A stretch of DNA of 64,000 nucleotides from Pseudovirgaria hyperparasitica. Lineage: Eukaryota > Ascomycota > Dothideomycetes > Acrospermales > Acrospermaceae. The stretch lies in the NCBI RefSeq assembly GCF_010093815.1, contig NW_022985554.1:404999-468998 (forward strand). Reading direction: 5' to 3'. Below the pieces are notes generated by a model. The model was not told the DNA's origin, did not search any database, and saw only the letters and a program-made list of their open reading frames with translations. The position numbers were made by a program, and so were the translations under genes. The number at the start of each line of letters is the position of its first letter. Position 1 is the first letter of the stretch. Shown here one piece after another: positions 29,697 to 42,290 of this stretch.

Positions 29697-31491
29697 TTAC
29701 ACCTTCCCCACAGCCGCACTCTCAAGCCTCTCCGGACTACTCTCCACCCCATCCCCATGCCCATCCCCGCCCACCTTCCCCAACTTCTCCAACTTCGCCG
29801 CCGCCCTTCCACTATGCCCACCCTTGAGCCCAACCCCCGTCTTCCACGCCGGCACACCCTCAAGAAACATCTCCTCGACCTCCTCAAGCGGCTTGCCGGC
29901 CGTCTCGGGGAACAAAAAGAAAACATGCACAAACATCGCAACACAAAACACGCCAAAGACAAGATACGTCTTCCACTGAATATTCACAAACGCGGGCGGG
30001 ACAAAGTATCCAAGTGCGAAATTGAACGCCCAATTCGCGGACGTCGCGAGCGCAACTGCCTTGCCGCGGACGCGCAGGGGGAAGAGTTCGGGCGGGTAGA
30101 TCCACGAGACGGGGCCCCAGGTAGGGGCAAAGGAGGCGACGAAGAGGTATGTGCATGCGATGACTGCTTTGGAGGGCGGGCCTGCGATTTGCCAGCTTGC
30201 TTCGGGGATGCCGTCTACGCCGCCTGGCGGGGCGGGGTGGCCGTAGGAGGCGAGGAGGCCCGCATTTGCGAATTGCCAGGTTGCCATTAGGAGGGCGCCG
30301 GCGAGGAGGACGGGGCGGCGGCCGAGGCGGTCGACGAAGAGGAGGGCGGGGATGGTCATGAGGACGTTGATGATGTATTGGATGGAGGAGGAGATGAGGA
30401 GGTTGTTGCCGGTTAGGCCGGCCATGGTGAAGACGTAGGTTATGTAGTCTGTGAGGGGGAGGGGGTGTTAGTTTGGGGGGAGGGAGGGGAAAGGGGGGAA
30501 AGACGTACACATCATGACGTTCATGCCGGTGAGCTGCGACCAGATCTGGGTGAAGACGCCGATGTGGGTGCGGTTGAGCATGCCGGGCCGGAAGAGCTCC
30601 ATCCAGGAGACGTCTGCGTTCTGGCGCTCAAACTCGCAGTAGGCCTGGATCTCGGCGTATTCTTCCGCGACAAGCGAGCTGTGGGGATCGCCTTTGCCCA
30701 GCACGAGGACGAGCACGCTCTTGCACTCTTCCCAGCGGTCCTTGCGGGCGAGCCAGCGCGGGGACTCGGGCAGGAAGAGCATGCCGACGAGGAGGATGAC
30801 GGCGGGGATGGCCTGGAGGCCCCAGGGGATGCGGAAGGCGGCGTTGCCCTTGAGGAAGCTGCAGCCGTAGGAGATGTAGAACATGATGAGGATGCCCCAG
30901 GTGATGGCCCATTGCTGGGCGCCGACGAGGCGGCCTCGGAGTCGGGGCGGGCACAGCTCGGAGATGTAGACGGGGACTTGGGCGGAGCAGATGCCGACGC
31001 AGAAGCCGTTGATGACGCGGCCGACGATGAGCATGGCGATGTTTTGGGAGGCGGCGGAGATGACGGAGCCGATGATCCTGGCGCGTGTTAGTGGGTGTGT
31101 AATTGGTTGTTGTGTGTGTCTGGGAAGACAGGTTGTAAATACCAGATGATGGAGCCGATCATGATGGCCTTCTTACGGCCGACCTTGTCGGTCAGAATAC
31201 CAGAGACGAGGGCACCAAGCCACGAGCCACCAGCCATACTGGCAGTGATTCCGCCCTGGACATCAGAGCGCGGACCGAGACAGTTGCCTCTAGCATCACG
31301 GCCCTGCTGGTTGAAGTAGCATCGGTACGGCTGGATAGGGAGACTGGGGATAGAAATATCAGCACAAGAAATTCCAAAGATCATCAGGGCAAGCAGACGT
31401 ACATGGCAGACATGGAACTGATGTCGAAGCCAAACAGACCACCGCCAATAACGGCGATGGCGGAGATGAGGTAGATGTTGCCAATGGCCAT
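29697..31491 (-). CDS. MFS sugar transporter, hexose/high-affinity glucose type
   Basis: Four exons: 31491-31403, 31343-31143, 31077-30509 and 30448-29697, giving 536 residues. All junctions keep frame (for example W-I-I-G across intron 2 and M-M-Y-Y across intron 3). The twelve-span sugar porter signatures are present: GFDISSMSA in helix 1, DKVGRKKAIMIG after helix 2, GRVINGFCVG, the long ISELCPPRLRGRLVGAQQW signature, PESPRWL before the central loop, DRLGRRP in the second half, and PETAGKPLEEVEEMF at the end. The closest remembered relatives are yeast Hgt/Kht-type high-affinity glucose transporters; the true sugar is not readable. The C-terminal tail is Gly/His/Lys-rich. The coding strand is strongly C-rich until about 30050, then turns G-rich towards the stop. 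Confidence 0.93.
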
Positions 31492-32228
31492 GATGGGAGG
31501 GAGGCAGCAGACACACACAACTTGGCAGTCAGTCAGTCAGTCAATTGAAGGAGGACGTCAACAGACGCAGGAAGCGGGCGGTAGACGGAAACTTATAGGG
31601 CAAGCAAAAGTCGGAGAACGCAAGTATGCATGGATGGGGCGAAAAGGTGGATAATAGGGCGGAGATGGGAGGGAGAGAGGGAGAGGATATTCGGGACCGC
31701 GGGGGTGCGCGTGCGAGGGTGTGTGTGGTGTGCGCGTGATGGGTTGCAGCGAGCAAGAAGACGAAGTGAATGGCAGGGGGCATGCAACATCAACAACAAC
31801 GGCGATGATTGGATGGTTGGGCTGCAGGGCTGCGGGATTCGAGTCAAATGGGAGTGAGTAGTAATAGCAATAACAATGACTGACTTGACGACGATGAGAG
31901 AGGTGAGCCGAATATGGAGATATCTCCATGATTCATCTCAACCGTCCAAGCATCCAAACCATAATCCAAGTCCAGTATATGCGACCGAGACGAAGGAACA
32001 ATACAGTAAGACGGCCGTGTCCCAATATTATCTCCAATTCCCCAATTCCCCGATCCCCCATCTTCCAACCCCAAACATGTTCCCCATTCCCCGCATTCCG
32101 CCATGGCCTGGAGGAATACAGTATGAGCCATATAACAAAAAAGATGACAGTGCAGCAACGTGGCCGTCCTGGAGCACGAACGCAGCAATTGTCTCATGTA
32201 GAGAGTCTCCTGGTTATTCGCTCACTGC

Positions 32229-32248
32229 CTGTCTGTCTGTCTGTCTGT
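32229..32248. repeat. Tetranucleotide microsatellite (CTGT)5
   Basis: Five perfect copies in the intergenic region. Confidence 0.85.
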
Positions 32249-33632
32249 ATACGACGCTCACTTACAACCATCGGTGGTAGTAATTAAGTAATAGTAAGTG
32301 AGTAGTGAATGTATCCATACAACAGTCGAGCAAGCTGAGACATCCCCCGGGGTTGTAGGGTAACATTATCCCGGTAGCGCAGCCGCAGTACCAGGTGGCG
32401 TATTACCTGGCACGTGCTCCCCTTTTCCCGCCGCCGCTGACGGAGATGGCTGCGGCCCTCTATTCTGCACAACAATCAACAATCAACATCAACAATCCCC
32501 GAACTATCACTTATTCACTATACCATTACTCACTGGACCATTACTCAACAGCAACATCTCTTCAACAAAACTGACACGAAACACACAACTGACACAAGAC
32601 ACGAAACACGCGACTGACACGTGCACCCAGTCTTGGCTGACGTAGCCCCCACAAACAGCTGGGGCCGGGGCTGCCACGATCCAGCCCTGCCCGGCCGGAC
32701 ACACGATCAAGGAACGCGAAATGTGACGAACGATACATGCTACATGATACATAACACATACATCATACATCATCCTACACATCCATACTCCGGTACACAA
32801 CTTACCAGCACCAGCAACCAGTCCCAGTACCAACAACAGCCGGAATGTAACTCATCCACCCATCCATCCATCCAGCAAACACGCTAACGATCACACACAT
32901 ATGTACATGTAACCACCAGGCCCAGCCAGCCCCACTCGGTCGGGGACAGCCCTACAGTCCGAGCTCCCGCGTCTCGTGACATCGCTCTCTTTTCTCTCGT
33001 CTGGCTGGGTGACCTCTCTATTAGTTAGTTCGTTAATTAGTGGCGGCCGTTCCGGTACTTTGTTCTTAGTCAAAGACTCAAAGGCTTTGATTTGAGAAGA
33101 GGAGGAAGGGAGGGAGGGAAGGGAGGGTGTAGGTAGTATATTCCAATGATAGTCATAATACTCATGATATATACATCCATACGCTCAGTACAGAACAGCC
33201 AATGGCCAACGCCTGGCTGCCCTTTGCCACACAACAACATACACACACCATTTGCCACAACCTATACCGCTCACTAATTACCTGCCCATGAGAACAATCG
33301 ATATATATCCCAATGCACACCAAGAACAATTAAAATTGAAACAAAACAAACCAAATGCAAAAAAGCTTCCTACGTCCTGACATCTCCGCCTCGCAGACCC
33401 GCTATCACACTAACTAGCTCGTAAACTAAGTACATACATACATACATATTACCCCTTTCGTCACGGAGGGCAAGAACCACCCTATGCCATGCTCATGCTC
33501 GTGCCGCATTAGTAGCTCTTTCCTAATCTACTCTCTTCCCTCCCTCTGCCGGCCGGGCCGTAGCTCCTTCTAGAAGTCGTAGAAGTTCTAGAAGACAATG
33601 ACAATAATAACAGCAACGTTGGATTATAGTTT

Positions 33633-33633
<1 letters not shown>

Positions 33634-33679
<46 letters not shown>
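33634..33679. repeat. Dinucleotide microsatellite (GT)23
   Basis: 46 bp of uninterrupted alternating G and T, the longest simple repeat in the window, with related CA-rich DNA 100 bp to the right. It is potentially variable between strains. Confidence 0.95.
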
Positions 33680-33680
<1 letters not shown>

Positions 33681-34204
33681 GTGTGAGCGGCACGTGACTG
33701 ACTGCTTGCACTGAATGCACACACACCATAATTACTACACTGGGCCAACAACAACAACAACACCTGTATTTGAGGTGCACAAACACACACACACGTACAC
33801 GCACACACACGCAGGCACAGCAGACGGCTAAATGCCAGCTAACGGTGGAACGGTTAGGCGATTGAGCTTCCTTGCGAACAATCACGTGACTGTCCCTGGA
33901 CATACACATGACACATATACACAACATCAGTAAGACCCGGGATAATACTTTTAAAATATTCAGTTTCTTGCCAGCTATCAATGAATGTTCTATCCGCCCC
34001 TCACACCGTGTACGCTTTTCGAGTTCACCACCCACTCTACTCTCGTCCCGATCGATCCAATCCATTCCCAGCGCCATACCGTGCCGTGCCATGCCATGCT
34101 GTACCAGCCCCAAAGAATAGGATAAAATAACCACCAACACCCACCCAGTCGCTATGCAAAAAACTTCCCAGTCTCACCATCTTCACACCTCTAACTACTC
34201 CCAT

Positions 34205-36888
34205 TCAACGTCCACCACCTGCCGCCCCGTCCTCCTGCCTGGCTACATACTCCACCTTGACAACCCAGTCACTGCCAAACGCAACACCGCGCCCGTTTGA
34301 AATCCCCGCCTTCTTCCATGGCCTGTTAAGTCCAATGTCCACGACCCAGAGAACCCACTCTGCGCCGCTGACGCCATTGTCGAGTGCGCGCAGGATCCCC
34401 GTGCGAGGCGCGCCGAGGCAGACGACGTGCTTGGCGCGAAGTTCGAGGGGTTCGCCTTCTAGAATGGAGATTTCGCCTGTGAGAAACGACATGTTAGTTG
34501 TGGATTCCATCAATATACAGCATCGCTGAAGCCTTACCGGTGCTTGCGGCTACTCCGCTGGGCCCTTCGATGGCCAGGACCCCGGCGCGGCTCTTGTTTG
34601 CCCAGCCAATCATCTGCAGCACCTCCTTCCGGTCTGCGTCGGCGAGTGCGTCAAACTCGAGATGTCGGCCCAGGACCGCGTCTACAATGAGCTCGGGTGG
34701 TGCTTGCAGCTTCTTCAGCGCAAGCTCGAGATCCGTCCAGCCTCTGACTGATCCCCCGTACGCTTGGAACAGGTCAATCTGACGCCGCAGGTGCGTGTCG
34801 CGGTCGTTTGGGTCGCGATTGAAACCAACAACAGTCACCATAACGCGTACGCCTCGCATGTGCACATGTCTGGCCGCTGCCACCGCACGAGCCCCAGACC
34901 GATGGTTGCCCACGAGCACCACAATCACCGGCTTCGAGTTTAGTGCAACATTCTCGCGAGCAAGCCGTCGTCCGCCTGGATTGATGGTCGCAAGTGCTAT
35001 TTCCGCAACCCCTCGACCCGCATTCTCAGCCATGATGTCCTCCGATAGTCCAAACTCGACCTCGGCTGTCTCTTCCACCGCAGCCATACTGCCTGGCGAC
35101 AGTGTATGACAAGTCCGGCCCGATGTCACAATCCGTAGACAAGCCGATCGACTATTGCCCTGCGGCATAGGGGACGGCAATGGAGACTCTGGAGGCGTCG
35201 CACGGCCAGACGGTTTTGGGGAGCCTGTTGCGTGTGACGAGGCATATGCAGGACCAGCGTATGCTTTGTTACGCACGAGGAGGTTTGGCACTGTCGAGTG
35301 AGGAGGCAGGCCATCCGGGATAACCCCACTGCCAGATCTTTGAGGGTTCCGTCTGCTCGACGCTCGTGACATGTTGCGTCTGGAAGCCCGCTCACTCTCG
35401 ACCTCGGACTCGCTCGAAGATAGGCTCTGGCTCTGTGTGCGATGTTTCGTTCCGCCCAGAACATTCTCAGTAGGATGTATGTTCTTGCCACCGTATGTGC
35501 CCGGTCTATGCTGTACTCGGTTGAAGCTGACAAGTCGATCCTCGTCCGCCGTCGTGTCCTCGTTACGGATTTGTCCAAACACAGTCGGCTTGTCGAACTT
35601 GGCGAGATTGCTCGCAAAGTCAAACTCCGGCAACTCTTGTATATCAGTTGCATCCTCCGTAGCCCAACCGTTCTGAGATCTTTCGAGCGCCTTCTGCCTC
35701 TTCTCCTTTTTATTCAGCGCTGACAGAGCAGCGATTCCAACTTTGCCACTGATGACTCCAGGCACTTTCGGGCCAGGTGGGGCCTCCTCTTTCAGCAACG
35801 GTGTCTGTCGCCAGCCTTTACCCTTGATGGTGCCGCCCGACTTCTTCACTACCTCCGGTGATGCGTCCAATCCAACTGTGTTCTGCGCTGCACTCGAGAC
35901 TGGCTTCTTCTTGCGATTACCCTTCCCACCCCTTCTGGTGCGCTTCCAATCCTCCTCGTTTTTAGCACTCTCCATAGGCTTGCCAGTTCTCGTTTTCGTG
36001 AGACTTACTCTTCTGACTGGCTCGCCCTTCGGTCCATCAGTGTCAACTTCTTCCTGCTCGTCCCCGATTGCCATGCCTGAGAATGGCTGCGTCAAAGTCG
36101 CTGCAACGTTCTCCTTGGTGTGATTCACTGGCAACGGGCGCTTTGGTTTGGCGACAGCTTGTGTAAACTGCGTTGAAACTGGCGCAGCAGCTTCTACTGG
36201 CGGCTTCATCGGGGTGGCTGGAGCTTCCTGAATGGACCCTCGCAGTGTTTGATTGACGTTTAAACCCAACTCTGGTGCTGGAGCCGAAGGAGGTTTGGCC
36301 ATGCTAAGTATGGCAGGGTCGACAAAGGACTGTTTGGCAGGGGCAGTAGGGCCAACAGGCATTTGTCTTGCTGCCCCTGCAATTGGACTCTGTGTTGGGT
36401 GACTCGAGAAGGACCCACGAGGCATCGCGAAGTTATGCGGCATGCCAGGGTGTTGGTACTGCGGCCATTGTTGGCGTTGTCCATTCTGACTCTGGAACTG
36501 CTGAGTCGGTTGCGGGTGGCTTTGTTGCCGTTGGGGAGGTTGAAATGGTGGGGCCTGCCACTGAGGCTGAGGAACTACGGTCGGCAGAGGGACTGGCTGT
36601 GAAGCGGGTACGGAAGGAGGTGGTTGTGCATTCTCTTGTTGAATTTTGATATCGGCTATGAAGCGGCCTTCGACGGTGCAGCTAGCTCTACGCTCTCCAG
36701 TGGCGGGATAGAAGACTACACGAGGTCAGTGATGGATACTACAAGATCGCGGAAACCTTCTATATACCATTCTGAAGAGCAAGCGTTGACGTTCGCTCGT
36801 CTACATGGGCCACGCGGCCTACAATGACCGAGTTTGGAGGCTGGACCAGGGTAACTGCAACTAGTAGGCCGACAAATTGAGAAGCCAT
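34205..36888 (-). CDS. EDC3: Enhancer of mRNA decapping 3 (LSm-FDF-YjeF_N)
   Basis: Three exons, 36888-36768, 36715-34538 and 34476-34205, give 856 residues. Domains: an N-terminal divergent LSm domain (MASQFVGLLVAVTLVQPPN, then the CTVEGRFIADIKI strand after intron 1); a Gln/Pro-rich linker; a long basic, Ser/Lys-rich disordered part with RRGGKGNRKKK; the FDF motif at about residue 405 (ELPEFDFASNLAKFD); and a C-terminal YjeF_N Rossmann-like domain from about residue 590 (VEFGLSEDIMAENAGRG, VVLVGNHRSGARAVAAARH). Edc3 scaffolds the Dcp1-Dcp2 decapping complex in P-bodies; LSm binds Dcp2, FDF binds the DEAD-box helicase Dhh1, and YjeF_N dimerises. Filamentous-fungal proteins are longer than the yeast one because of the linker, as here. 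No key part is missing. Confidence 0.94.
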
Positions 36889-38078
36889 TGTCGAGAGTTA
36901 AGGAACCTAGTCAATAGCGAGCATGACAGATCGACAAGAAGCTACCGGTAAGTTCAAGAGGCTTCGAGGTGAAGTTGGAGGTAGTCAGAGGATCCAGTCG
37001 TGATGCGCTGCCTTTACGCGTTTGCCAAAAAAAATTAATGGAGCAAGACTACTCAACGCGACCGACGTGCTTGGCATCGGATGTAGTGTCACGTGTCTCA
37101 CGTGTCTCACATTCCGTCCACCGGAACAAACTCCATCAAATTCTTGTCACATCACACTTGATATGACTGGAATGACTCGATGGATCGTGCTACGGCCTGC
37201 GAACGAATGGGTCAACTCCCAAGAGTCTTCATTGTCGAGATGCATGCATGGAATGACAACATTACACCGACAACCCCGACGTGTCTCTCCACTTGACCTA
37301 ATAGCAGATGAAGTTGCTACTATTCTCTCGGAGTAATGGAATGGATCTCAACTCGAGCAGCCTAGTGAGTATCCCTTGAATTCTATGGTAAGTATTCTAG
37401 ATATTAGATGTCTTTTCGAAGTTTAACCCGTCAAAGCTGCTGCCGGGCCTGTTGCATATGGGCACATGGATATCCTCGCGCCCAACGATAACCGGGATCG
37501 CCTGATGTTTCCCGACAGCAACTACCATCAGTCATGCCCTCATAGCTCAGTGACCTTCGTCCCTATGTCGAGGATTTCTCACAAATCTTCGATAAGAAGT
37601 TTTTGGAAACACTATACATAGATGGCTCCATAAAGTCACTTCTTGGCACAATCGCGGACTGAGATGTCACGAACCGGCAGATGCAACAGATACTACGCGT
37701 AATGCCGGGATGACGCTACAAATGCAGGGCGATCAATGTAGGAAACCGGCGGGGCGAATCGGCAGTGACCGCTTCACCGTTAACCTGCCAGTATAGAGAA
37801 TCTGTATATAAGGCTCTGGTTGCCAAAACGGTATGACCTATGGTGGCTTCTTTACACCTCTCCATGAGCAGTACTACTCATCCACAATAGCTGTGGATAC
37901 CAGGTGCATCTCGAGCTGCACATCGACGTCTTCAGTCAAGAAGGGCAGAGAAAGTTCGACCAAGTCCAGTATACGCTTACCACCCCGCGCTCAGTTTCCC
38001 TCCAGCTTCTTTTCCATCCCCATATCCAGCTCTACGATAGCCATATTGATCGTCGTTGCACTGTTGCGGTGAAACAAG
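36889..38078. other. Divergent intergenic region of EDC3 and an MFS gene
   Basis: About 1.2 kb. A TATATAAGG string at 37805-37813 lies about 270 bp before the transporter start and may be its core promoter with a long leader. Short frames show no domain. cacgtgtctcacgtgtctcac at 37091-37111 holds two spaced CACGTGT-like copies. Confidence 0.45.
37805..37813 (+). promoter_or_regulatory. Possible TATA box of the second MFS gene
   Basis: TATATAAGG, 266-274 bp upstream of the ATG at 38079. It would imply a leader of about 240 nt. Confidence 0.35.
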
Positions 38079-39711
38079 ATGGTGTCGTGGTATTCGCTCA
38101 GTATTGCCTGCTTCGCAGCAATCGGCACCTTTCTGTTCGGTTTCGACACCGGAATAATCACCACAACAATAGCCCATGAAAGCTGGGTCGACTACATGAA
38201 CCATCCATCTAAGGGTCTTACCGGTGCCGTTGTCGCTGTATATATTGCCGGCGAGGCTGTTGGAGGCGTCATGCAGACCCTGACAGGCGATCGACTGGGA
38301 CGTCTTCGTTTTATGGAGATGATGTGTGTTGTTGTTACGATAGGGACCGTGATACAAACGGCTTCAGTAAACTTTGGAATGTTCTTGGCAGGTCGCATCA
38401 TTGCTGGCTTCGCAGTTGGGTGAGTCTGCATCCTTGCACGTTGTGCGCTGCTAAACCCAGCAGAGGCATGGTCGCAACTGTTCCGATCTATCTCAGTGAA
38501 ATCTCACCACCAGAATCGAGAGGTCTGATCGGAGGTATTTCAGGCTGTGGCATATCATTTGGCACCATGTCATCAAATTTTGTAGGTTTCGCCTCGGGCT
38601 ACGCTCCGTACGGACAGATTCAATGGCGTCTTCCCTTGGCTCTCCAGATCCCATGGGGAATCATCTTGTTTTGCGGCCTAATAACGTTCATGCCCAACTC
38701 TCCCCGTCAATTGATACGACGTGGAAAGCCTGAAGAGGCGCGAGCTGAGTTCGTCAAAATCCGCAGAACTTCAGCGTCAGCGGCCGACGTACAGCAGGAA
38801 TTTGCTCTCATGCAAAGGCAGATCGAGTTTGAGATGCAAAGAGAAGTCAAGTCTTACAAAGACATCTTTCGCCTATATCGGCACCGAGCATTTGCATCGA
38901 TAGCCGTACAAACGATGACATCACTGACTGGCGTGAACGTGAGTCGACATCTGCCTCATCCCTTGTGAGTGATGCTGAATCACCTCAGGTAATACAATAC
39001 TATCAAACGATCCTCTATCGGTCCATGGGCCTCGCGCCTCGCACAATTCTCATCCTTGTCGCCATATACGGAACGGTCTGCTTCAGCGCCAACTGCGCCA
39101 CGTCCTACTTTCTCACAGACCAATGGGGACGGCGCAAAATGATCCTCGCTGGGCTGTCCTCCATCATCCTGATCGAGATCTATGCTGCGGTCATGCAACG
39201 ATTCTTCCAAGACAGCACAAACGAAATTGGCAAAGGCTTCGCAATCCTCGGTATCTACCTATTCGCTCTGGCCTACTATGGCCTTCTGAACAGCACAACC
39301 TGGCTGTATGGAGCAGAGATCCTGCCGATGCCACTGCGCAGTAAAATCATGGGGCTCGCTGCCACCAGCCATTTTGTCGTCAACGTGGCCGTGACGCAGG
39401 CAGGGCCCAGTGCGTTTGCGACGATCCGGGAGAATTATTATTATCTGTTTGTCGCATGCTCGGCGTTCTTCTTGGGTGTGGCATATCTTTACTTTCCGGA
39501 GAGTCGACGGAGGACGCTGGAGGAGATTGCGGCCGCATTCGGTGACAACGTGGTTGGTATCGTGGATGTAGACGTCCTGCATCCCTCAACTACGGACGAT
39601 GATCTCGAAACAGAGGGAAAGTCATCGGATAAACATGTCGAGCGCGCAGGAGATGCCGAGTGTACGAGCTATGTAGGTGAACCGAATGGAGCGACTTCTC
39701 GGATGGTTTGA
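38079..39711 (+). CDS. MFS sugar porter-family transporter
   Basis: Three exons, 38079-38419, 38464-38938 and 38989-39711, give 512 residues. Signatures of the sugar porter family: FGFDTGIITT in helix 1, GDRLGRLR, GRIIAGFAVG, VPIYLSEISPPESRG, LQIPWGIILF, a central loop with NSPRQLIRRGKPEEAR, QWGRRKM, and PESRRRTLEEIAAAFG. The C-terminal tail is acidic. NSPRQL in place of the usual PESPRWL, and the overall sequence, place it away from the hexose carrier at 29.7-31.5 kb; the substrate could be a sugar, polyol or quinate-like compound. The second acceptor is a tandem cccagcag (NAGNAG), so two isoforms differing by one residue (Gly-Gly-Gly or Gly-Gly-Arg-Gly) are possible. The start is chosen at the first ATG before helix 1. 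Confidence 0.9.
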
Positions 39712-40308
39712 TGGATTAAGACCAACGCCTTCCGAGGTTTGATAAGTAGTTCTTCAACAAGAGCTATAAACTGACGGATACTCTACTGTCATCAGCGTAT
39801 CGATGCCATAAAAAGCCTCAGCGACCATATCTCAATGCGGGGAAATGCGGGGAGCAGCCGCTTACGACTAAGAGCAAATGTACGGAGCTTACTCCGCGAA
39901 GCTTATAACAATCAACAATCACCTTCATTCAACTATCGCTACGAGAAACGTAAAAATAATTCACAGAGCGTACAGCCTACGATTAGACGTCCTACCTTGT
40001 CTAGACTACCCTGACTGACACACCACAAGTATAATTAAACGCAAAGAAATACACTCCAACATCAGCCCATTACCTCCTCTCTACTTTGCATATACCCCGC
40101 TCTCCTTCCATTCGACCCTTTCCATTGCCCCGTAGAAGCTGATGCTTGCACAATTACCTCACTGACCCCTATAAAGATGTCCTTATCCCACACCCATGCC
40201 CATTCCGCTCACTCAATAATCCCATCCTCAAGCCACACTCAACCCATACCCTAAATCTCAAGCCAAACCAGCATTCCAACTCCAACCCACAACCAAAACA
40301 CACAAACA
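39712..40308. other. Intergenic
   Basis: About 600 bp. The right part (from ~40060) is C-rich and forms the leader of the OsmC gene. No gene is seen. Confidence 0.5.
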
Positions 40309-40920
40309 ATGCCCCCAACCCAACCCACCCTCCGCGACATCCAAGCGCCCCTAAAAGCACAATACAAAGACGACCCCGCCAGCGCCCTCATCACCCTCAA
40401 ATCACACGGCACCCTCGACAACAACACCATAACCTGCAAACTCTCCTCCTCCTCCTCACCCGCCCTCCAATCCGCACACCGCATCGCCGGCCTCCACGCC
40501 AAAGCCGGCGGCGGCGACATCTCCGCCGGCGAACTCTGCTCAGGAGACATGCTCCTCGACGCCCTCGTCGCCTGCGCCGGCGTGACGCTCAAGGCCGTCG
40601 CCACCGCACTCGGACTCCCCCTGCTCAGCGGCGTCGTGAGTGCCGAGGGGGACATGGATTTCCGGGGCACGCTCGGGGTGGATCGCGGGGCGCCGGTGGG
40701 GATGACGGCGATTCGGCTGGGGTTTGAATTGGTGTTTGGGGCGGGGGAGGTGGGGGAGGGGGATGTGGAGAGGCTGGGTAGGTTGACGGAGAGGTATTGT
40801 GTTGTGCTGCAGACGATTGCGCGGAAGCCGGAGGTTAGTGTTAGGGTTGTTGGGAGGGGTGGGGTAGGAGGGGTGGAGGAGGGGGTTGATAGGAGTGTTG
40901 TTTGGGGGACGAAGGTTTGA
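40309..40920 (+). CDS. OsmC-family protein (peroxide-reducing type)
   Basis: A single exon of 203 residues. OsmC/Ohr-fold proteins reduce organic hydroperoxides with a pair of cysteines. Here the helix carrying the first catalytic Cys is GDMLLDALVACAGVTLKAVA (C89; C77 lies just upstream), and the second is C164 in TERYCVVLQTI. Both match the usual positions of the YhfA/OsmC-like branch. The N-terminal beta region (ITLKSHGTLDNNTITCKL) is as expected. A role in oxidative stress defence is inferred from the family. The gene shows a sharp change in base use: codons end in C in the first half and in G or T in the second half, with the last 150 bases nearly free of C. The 85-bp gap to the next gene is very short, with 3' ends converging. 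Confidence 0.88.
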   Translation: MPPTQPTLRDIQAPLKAQYKDDPASALITLKSHGTLDNNTITCKLSSSSSPALQSAHRIAGLHAKAGGGDISAGELCSGDMLLDALVACAGVTLKAVATALGLPLLSGVVSAEGDMDFRGTLGVDRGAPVGMTAIRLGFELVFGAGEVGEGDVERLGRLTERYCVVLQTIARKPEVSVRVVGRGGVGGVEEGVDRSVVWGTKV

Positions 40921-41005
40921 TATTGGGGGGAGGAAGGGAACTTTTGTGATAAGCGTATATGATAGCGCAAGGCTCAGCCCCTCGTTGGGGGCAAGGTGGT
41001 CGTTC

Positions 41006-42290
41006 CTAAACATCCATATCAGAACACTTGAATTCCCACTCGTGGGAACGCGCGACTTCGTCGGTGATTTCCTCCCATGCCCATCCACCTGGTCTCAGCC
41101 GGTCTAGGACGCTTGCACTGTCTGGGAAGATTGTCCTCGATCCAAGCAAGCCATGCCAGATGCCAGCCCGGTTATCCACAACGCTGGTCTGCGATGCAGG
41201 CGACACGGCCGACATATGTTCCGGAGTCGGAACGACACGTCGCTTGACAATGCTGCCGTGGCACCAGAGATATACAAGAGAGGTGAATATATCAGCCTCG
41301 TCCCCCATACTGAGGAGATACAGGTCATGGCGTCCCAGCGGGTGTGATTGTCCTGCGTCCAGTCGGCCCTGATACATTGCCCAGACGTTGGTGAGGTACC
41401 AGTATACTCGTGGAGTCAGGCCCGTGAAGATGATCTTCTTTGCAGCTGGACGCACACAGCAGATTGCAACGTAAAGAGCGACGAATGGCATGAGACGGAT
41501 CGTATCTTCGCCCTCCGGACGGGAGGTCATATTGATTGTTCCAAAGGAAGTTACGCTCGAACATCCACTCGTCGATGTTCTGGAGGTTGAGTGTCAGGGT
41601 GTCCATGAAATGGCCATCGGAATTGTTGAGTCCCTGTAGGTAGTGCCGCATGTCGTGCTCCATAAATAGAAAGTCTGTATCTATGTGTATCATGTCACGA
41701 CGCCAATCCGAGTCTTTCATGAAGAGGAAAGACTCTTGTGTGGCTGCGTATATGTCTCCGTGCGTGCTCGGGCCGGGAATGAAAGGGGCTCCAGGAAAAG
41801 CGAGAAATGGCAGCAAGAAAATCAATTCTGCTTTGAGGCGGTGCGCATTGAAAGATGGGACACACCAACCAAAGTCTCCGTGATTGCATTGATCAATGCC
41901 GTGATACGTATCCATACGCTGAAGCTTTTGGACGAGTGGGACGTCAATCTGGAGATGGCGAAGCCACGGTCGCAGAGCTCTTCCGTAAGGATACGCCGAC
42001 ACCATCTCGTCTGGCAGCAGCTCTGCAAACCTGCTAGCAACAGGTATCTTGAACCTGTTTTGTCCGTAGTAGCCCTCGCCTTCCTTGGTTAACTGTTTAC
42101 ATACCATCATGATACCCGGTGCGTTGTATGTAAAGGTGCCAAAATCTTCCTGCGTAACGTCGATTGCCTCACCCGGTTCGTCTTCCACCAACACCATCTC
42201 CATGATATCGTTCCGAATCTCGGCAGGAAGGTCGAGAAACCTGAAGACTCCAGGCCCTATCCATTTCCCCGGTAGCATCATAGTTTTCAT
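41006..42290 (-). CDS. F-box-like / 2EXR-type fungal hypothetical protein
   Basis: Two exons, 42290-41555 and 41505-41006, separated by a 49-nt intron (gtaact to gcgaag), give 411 residues. The join is chosen because the first frame loses its character after WMFE, while the downstream frame carries TIRLMPFVALYVAICC and YWYLTNVWAMYQGRLDAG. The N-terminus has the short F-box-like helix FRFLDLPAEIRNDIMEMVL (residues 16-34), a hallmark of many fungal proteins of unknown role that may recruit substrates to SCF-type ubiquitin ligases. The rest is alpha/beta with many aromatic and His residues. It is convergent with OsmC. The donor is not the best consensus, so the exact junction is uncertain. Confidence 0.6.

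Larger units (their letters stand above)
31492..34204. other. Large low-complexity intergenic region
   Basis: About 2.7 kb upstream of the hexose transporter and downstream of EDC3. It holds (CTGT)5 at 32229-32248, a (GT)23 tract at 33634-33679, further AC-rich runs at 33781-33812, GGGA-rich runs near 33105-33127 and CACC/TACA-rich DNA. Long frames on the minus strand come from the GT tract. No gene is supported, but a long leader or noncoding transcript of the transporter is possible. Confidence 0.5.

Noticed and set aside
30465-31091. Plus-strand frame of 208 residues
   Set aside because: Acidic Gly/Asp/Glu shadow on the opposite strand of the hexose transporter.
33523-34140. Minus-strand frame of 205 residues
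   Set aside because: Its open frame is produced by the (GT)23 tract and AC-rich DNA (poly-His-Thr).
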